Shown here: one piece after another, positions 58,436-64,000 of the stretch
Layout of the letters: the number at the start of each line of letters is the position of its first letter
How positions within the stretch are numbered: position 1 is the stretch's first letter
DNA from: Sorex araneus
Lineage: Eukaryota; Chordata; Mammalia; Eulipotyphla; Soricidae
NCBI RefSeq assembly: GCF_027595985.1
Contig: NC_073305.1
Span: 153,586,923 to 153,650,922 of the forward strand
Length of the DNA stretch: 64,000 bases
Direction of reading: 5' to 3'
The notes under the pieces: generated by a model
What the model saw: the letters and a program-made list of their open reading frames with translations, nothing else
What the model was told of the DNA's origin: nothing
The model's database searches: none
Program-made: the position numbers and the translations under genes

Positions 58436-59156
58436 GAGCAAATTCTGAGGCCATGTTTTAGAAGGGAATAGTTAAATCTTTCTGTTGAAACACTTTCCTG
58501 TACTTTCAAAAAGACCCCCACAGTCACATTCATATGCCAAAGCCACTGCCTGGTTAAAAGTTTAATGCCAACTGTACTGCTCAGTTAAAAATTCTGGATT
58601 TCTCTGGAGCAAATGCACCTGCATGCCATCTCCAAACTCTACAATACTGATAATGCAGTAATAGCACACCAGATTGGATGGGATGTCACATAGAAGCCGA
58701 CCAATTTCGACTACTAAAAACATTAACATCAACATAGAAGGCTCGACTTGCAACAACACTTTAGTAATCCCTCAGACAAGGATGTAATGTCTCCATGGTA
58801 AATGACAACCATTTACACTAATTTTCTGCTAAGGAAATGATTTTCTGATCATTCAATTAGCAATTTATTAGTAGCAAGCAATATAAAATAAATTATTGTG
58901 GGCCTGCTATTAGGGGCAGGCTTGAGGAGTGCTTGGGAAAATTAGAGACAATGATGGTAGGTTTGGTGTTGGAATATTGAATGCCTGTAATAGATGATTA
59001 GGAACAACTTTGTAAACCGCAGTGTTTAAATAAAGTGTAGGAGAAAAAAATTTTACATGCGTAGGCCGTACCTATTTCATGTAAACTCCAAAATATATTA
59101 GCATGGAATCTTTTTAAAGTTTTATTAATGACAAGTAAGACATGAATATTACCATA

Positions 59157-60671
59157 AATGTTTTCTGTTGGCTCCAGTTTAGTGTAAAAAAAATAATTAG
59201 ATTATTTGTATGTACACTTACAGAGCTTAAGTAAACTCCTTTAATCCTTAGAAAAATACAGTACTTATGAAATACTTTTCCCCTCATGGTGTTAGTAGCT
59301 TTTGTTTGCCTTCTGATTCTACCTTCTCTCTCACTCTGTTCCCAGTTGCCTAGAGTTCACAGACAAAAAGGGACTCCTTTGGGATCGAGGGTTGCTCAGT
59401 GTGTGGTCACTTGGAAAGGTTCAAAAGTATTGTGTGAAGTCCATCTAATTGTCCTAAGATGCTTTGAGCTTTGTGTTTTCTCATTTTAAGCCATGCTATT
59501 GGAGATTCCCTGTGCTCTTTACTTTGGTCTATTATTTTTCTTTTTGACTCTGAATTATGTCTTCTTCCTCTGTTCCCACATTATTCTATTTTCATTGTGT
59601 TCTTCATCTTGCCTAATTGGCCTCAGAGAGATCTCAGAAGAGAAACTGGTAGCTGAGATACATTAATGAGGACTAAGAGATTACTGAAAGTGAGAGTGAT
59701 ACTGGTCTTGCTGTTTCCAGAAAACAGGAAGTTAGCTGAAAAGCCCATCCACATCATCCGAGTTTTCGACAACAAGGTGAGGGTATGGCAAATTCTAGGA
59801 AGATTTAGAAGGGCAGAGTCTTTGCTTGAAAGACACTGTAAAAGCATTATGGTATGCACACTATAGTTTTAGTCTGGAACCAAATATGTCCAACATGCAT
59901 ATCTTTGTTTGAGTACTAGTAGCACAGGATTCGTGATGCAGTACTAGTACTAGTAGCACAAAAGCTCAGTTTCAGGATTAGAAGGTTGGCTTTTCAAAAT
60001 GAAAAGCTTATGCTTACCATGAAAATATCTGTCCACATTTGTTGACAGATCCATAGCAAAAATTCTGATCACAAACGTCCTACTTTAGATTTCTGGTCAT
60101 CAAAATGTACACCATACAAGCATCAGTTTCAACACTTTTATTGTAACACCATGACTTACCATGTTGTTTATAATATAGTTGTTTCAGGCACTAATTGTTT
60201 CTTTCAACAGCATCCCACTACTAGTGTACCCTTCCTTCCCCATTTCTCATCTCTATCCCTGTGTGCCCCATTGTGGACGCCAATAACATTACTTCATATT
60301 GTTTCTTACAACACAAAGGCAAATGGTATTCTCAGAACTTAGATTAATGAGTCCATCTGTGATAACTGTTATGTGTCACAATGATGTTACTAAAATCATT
60401 GTCTGAGCATCTACTGTGCCATGTAGTGCTTGTTGAGGCTTCTGTGTTGCTATTTAGATTCACTGATCTTGGTGGTCTTCTATGCAACTTTCCAATCAGA
60501 TTTGCAGTGATCCTACTGGGCTGACAGGACTATGAAATTTTGAAGTAACTCCTGGTTGTTATTCCTATTTGAGTTTCAAATGTACCATATTCCAACATGA
60601 ATCACACTACAGTTTTGACTTCCCTCCACTAGTGTCCCCAGATTCTTTTATACTCTCTAGCCTGCCTTCTT
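59157..60671 (+). other. LEG1 copy B upstream DNA, no gene
   Basis: Shared with 1207-2142 and 3351-3960. The empty LTR site 'tctggt' is at 60092-60097. Contains the exon-like segment near 59721-59776 described for the left copy. Confidence 0.55.
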
Positions 60672-60685
60672 GGTAGGCACACTTT

Positions 60686-62532
60686 TTTTTTAATAAATTT
60701 ATTTATTTTTAATTCGTGAATCACCATGAGGACACATTTACAGATTTATACACTTTTGTGCTTATGCTTCCCTCATACAAAGTTCGGGACCCCATCCCTT
60801 CACCAGTGCCCATTCTCCACCACCAGTAAACTCAGCATCCCTCCCATCCTCCCCAATCCCATCTCCCCCCCACCCCACCCTGTCACTGTGGCAGGGCATT
60901 CCCTTCTGTTCTCTCCCTCTAATTAGCTGTTGAGGTTTGCAATAAAGGTGTTGAGTGGCCACTGTGCTCAGTCTCTAGCCCTCATTCAGCCCGAAACTCC
61001 CTTCTCCCACATGGCCTTCGACTACATTATAGTTGGTGATCCCTTCTCTGAGGTTCCCTTTCCCCAGAATGTGAGGCCAGCCTCCTAGCCATGAAGTCAA
61101 CCTCCTAGTAGTTGTTTCTACAATTCTTGGGTGTTAGTCTCCCACTCTGTTATTCTATATGTCATAGATGAGTGCAATCTTTCTATGTCTGTCTCTCTCT
61201 TTCTGACTCATTTCACTTATCATGAAACTTTTCATGCCGATCCACTTAAATAAAAAATTTGTGACCTCCTTTTTTCTAACAGCTGCATAGCATTCCATTG
61301 TATAGATGTACCACAGTTTCCTCAACCAGTCATCCGTTCTAGGGCATTCGGGTTTTTTCCAGATTCTGGCTATTGTAAACAGTGCTGCGATGAACATACA
61401 TGTGCAGATGCCATTTCGATTATACTTTTTTGCCTCTCTGGGATATATTCCCAGCAGTGGTATTGCTGGGTCAAATGGGAGCTCAATTTCTAATTTTTGA
61501 GAATCGTCCATATTGTTTTCCAGAAGGGCTGAACCAGTCGGCATTCCCACCAGCAGTGTAGAAGGGTCCCTTTCTCCCCACATCCTCTCCAACAGCGGTT
61601 GCTTTTGTTCTTTTGGATGTGCGCTAGTCTCTGTGGTGTGAGGTGGTATCTTGTGGTTGTTTTGATCTGCATCTCTCTGATGATTAGTGATGTAGAGCAC
61701 TTTTTTGTGTGCCTTTTGGCCATTCGTATTTCTTCTTTGGTAAAGTTTCTGTTCATTTCTTCGCCCCATTTTTTGATGGGGTTGGATGTTTTCTTTTTGT
61801 AGAGTTCAACCAGTGCTTTATATACCATTGATATCAACCCCTTATCTGATGGGTATTGTGTAAATATCCTTTCCCATTCTGTAGATAGTCTTTGGGTTCT
61901 GGTCACTGTATCTTTTGCGGTGCAAAAGCTTTTTAGTATAATGTAGTCCCATTTGTTGATCTCTGTTTTTACAAGATTGCTAAGTTCTGTGTCACCTTTG
62001 AAGGTACCTTTATCTTCAATATCGTGGAGGGTTTTGCCGACCTTGTCTTCAATGTACCTTATGGTTTGTGGTCTAATGTTGAGGTCTTTAATCCATTTTG
62101 ATCTGACTTTTGTGCATGGTGTCAGGTCAAGGTCTACGCCCATTTTTTTGCATGTGGTTGTCCAGTTGTGCCAGCACCATTTGTTAAAGAGGCTTTCCTT
62201 GCTCCACTTCACATCTCTTGCTCCCTTATCAAAGATTAGATGATCATACATTTGGGGATGTGTGTAAGGGTATTCCACCCTGTTCCATTGGTCTACGGCT
62301 CTGCCTTTGTTCCACTACCATGCTGTTTTAATTGTTACTGCTTTGTAGTAAAGATTGAGGTTGGGGAGGGTGATACCTCCCATCGTCTTTTTCTCAAGAA
62401 TTGTTTTAGCTATCCTTGGACGTTTGTTGTTCCATATGAATTTTAGGATTGCTTGATCCATTTCTTTGAAGAATGTCATGGGTATACTTATAGGGATCGC
62501 GTTGAATCTGTATAATGCTTTGGGGAGTATTG
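60686..62532 (-). mobile_element. 5'-truncated L1 in the right duplicate
   Basis: Minus-strand L1: 3' UTR 60690-61150; C-terminal ORF2 in open pieces 61769-61155 and 62278-61490 with '[18 protein letters not shown]' and '[20 protein letters not shown]'; it breaks off near 62532. The 16-bp duplication 'ggtaggcacacttttt' is at 60672-60687 and 62533-62548. Absent from the left duplicate. Confidence 0.93.
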
Positions 62533-62548
62533 GGTAGGCACACTTTTT

Positions 62549-62669
62549 AAAAAAAATTTTTATTCTATTTTTTTAAATTTCATTTTATTGAATCACCATG
62601 TGGAAAATCACAATGCCCTCAGGCTTAAGTCTCAGTCATACAATGGTGAAACAACCATCCCTTCACCAG
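62549..62669 (-). mobile_element. Second, short L1 3' piece at the same target
   Basis: About 120 bp of L1 3' terminus ('gaatcaccatgtggaaaatc', 'aaccatcccttcaccag') followed by a third copy of the target 'ggtagacacactttt' (62670-62684). Minus strand, like its neighbour. Confidence 0.88.
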
Positions 62670-63009
62670 GGTAGACACACTTTTAAGTTTGGTGGTGCGG
62701 TATGGATCTCATATTTACAGTGCTTTTTGGCTCTGTGATTTAGATATATACCTGGATCACACCTTTACGGCACTAATATGCTGGAGGCTTCTGCCCCCTA
62801 CCCAGGTTACCTCCTGTCTCTTTCTTCTTGCTTCCACCTTCAGTTCAATGAGATCTTAATCATTATAGAGGACTTAATAAGTAAGCTCTCCTCTCCAAAG
62901 GCAAGTAAATGCCTTGTCTTAAAATTTCTAGATGAGTATGTAAGGAATGTCCTTAAATTTCTAGTCACATTAAAAAATGAATATAATAACAGTTTTCTAA
63001 AAGTTTAAA

Positions 63010-63197
63010 ATGAGGCACAGAGATAGTATTGCCAGCATTGTGTGTGCTTGTCTTGCACACATCCAATCAAGATTTGATTCCTAACACGCACTATGGTTCT
63101 CCACATTTGTGAGGAGTGATCCCTGAGCACAGAGATGGGAGTAAGCCCTAAGCACTAACACTTGTGACCCCCAAACAAGACCAAAACAATTCTAAAA
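63010..63197 (+). mobile_element. Old SOR-like SINE, right copy
   Basis: Duplicate of 4303-4490; the shared position shows it was present before the segmental duplication. Confidence 0.7.
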
Positions 63198-63641
63198 TAC
63201 TCAACATTAAGAAGTCTTCAAGAACATTTTTTCTACTGTCATATGAATATAAATCAATATTAGTAATGTTATTTAACAATACAACCAACCTTTTTTCATT
63301 GGCAACGCATTTTCATCTTTATCCTATTGTCATGGGGTGTGGGGGGAGAAAACATTGTTCTACAATGAACATAAATCTGATAACTGGCAGGTGTAGAATC
63401 AAAACAAAACAAACCCAAAACCCAAACCCAAACCCAAAACTAACAAGTCTAAAATAAATAACCAAATTAAACTCTCCTGGAACATTTTTTTCACCTGTTA
63501 TGTGAATAGAAGGTCGTATTGGACAGGTTACCCTATTTTCATTGGCAAGGGAGGCATTTTCATTTTCATCTTTTCATCTCCTGAAAAAAGAAAACAGTAG
63601 ATAGACAATAAACCTACATCAGAGTTCTTCCTTCGTTTCCC

Positions 63642-63649
63642 AATAAATA
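63642..63649 (+). promoter_or_regulatory. TATA-like element of LEG1 copy B
   Basis: 'AATAAATA' at the same distance from the ATG as in copy A, within a flank that is nearly identical to copy A. Conservation may simply reflect recent duplication. Confidence 0.35.
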
Positions 63650-63683
63650 CTCTGATCGAATCTCAGTCCTCAGTACTGGCACG

Positions 63684-63984
63684 ATGGCGTTCTTCGCTCT
63701 GTGGTACTGTGTACTAGTTGGTTGCTTCTCTGTTTCTCTAGCAGAGATGCTCAACCTCTCAGCTCTGTACCCTCCTAAATGGGAGGAGAGTCCTGCTGAA
63801 TTCAGTGACTATACATCACAAAATGGAAAATATATTATTAATCCTTGGGTATACCCTGAGAGATTGGGGATGTATAAAATCCTATTAAACAAGACAGCCA
63901 AATATTTTCAAAGATTTGGAAAAGATAATGAAGAAAATATCTTATGGGGATTGCCTCTGCAGCATGGCTGGCAATATAGTTCAG
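63684..63984 (+). CDS. LEG1: LEG1 copy B exon 1 (gene runs off the window)
   Basis: 301-nt exon with the same ATG, frame and CAG|GTAAGT donor as copy A exon 1. I count 11 nucleotide differences giving six amino-acid changes (S14C, G38A, N42D, R46Q, V51I, L86I) and four silent changes. N42D removes the N-Y-T sequon. The signal peptide is retained. No stop or frameshift is seen, so it may be a functional tandem paralogue; the rest of the gene is outside the window. Confidence 0.9.
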
Positions 63985-64000
63985 GTAAGTATCTTTCTCA

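Larger units (their letters stand above)
58545..64000 (+). repeat. Right copy of the LEG1 segmental duplication
   Basis: Second copy of the LEG1 flank and exon 1. Identity is high (a few percent divergence) over unique non-repeat DNA. It lacks the 2149-3344 LTR and the 617-1206 stretch, and gains two L1 pieces (60686-62532 and 62549-62669). Offset is about 58.54 kb at the left end and about 58.71 kb at exon 1, the change reflecting those indels. Confidence 0.92.

Overview
This is mammalian nuclear DNA. The tRNA-derived SINE that recurs throughout (head near 'ggggctggagtgatagca', then a B-box, then 'catcccatatggtccccc', then a short A-rich tail) matches what I remember as the SOR family of shrews. 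I infer a shrew (Sorex-like) genome from that and from the matching L1 subfamily; this rests on memory, not a search.

Genes. The only host protein gene with support is LEG1 (the C6orf58 orthologue, DUF781 family, secreted glycoprotein). Six coding exons on the plus strand, at 4976-5276, 7550-7633, 9897-10081, 11638-11738, 15074-15312 and 19818-19921, join in compatible phases into an open frame of 337 codons plus stop. At the right edge the promoter region and exon 1 recur (63684-63984), so a second, tandem LEG1 copy starts about 58.7 kb downstream and runs out of the window. Flank 1-5300 is repeated at 58545-64000, apart from differential insertions and deletions: a class II-type solo LTR only in the left copy, a stretch with an RBM38-like pseudogene only in the left copy, and two L1 pieces at one target only in the right copy.

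Between the two copies lies a dense transposon graveyard. From left to right: LEG1 introns with SINEs and a second copy of the same LTR family (16320-17303); L1 3' ends; a minus-strand L1 (22150-35665) split by a plus-strand class II (betaretrovirus-like) provirus (24723-33099) with paired LTRs, 6-bp target duplication, tRNA-Lys-type primer site and broken gag, pro, pol and env remnants; a second, older betaretrovirus-like fragment on the minus strand (36470-39810), itself hit by an L1 and a SINE; two further solo LTRs (40934-41443 and 48498-49019); a local duplication (43556-44052 and 45626-46108); a near full-length plus-strand L1 (about 49815-55170) with an intact ORF1; and a polypurine GAAA tract of about 2 kb (55620-57690).

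I saw no bacterial operon, CRISPR array, rRNA or functional tRNA gene. The main biological story is the LEG1 tandem duplication and how the mobile elements date and diversify it.
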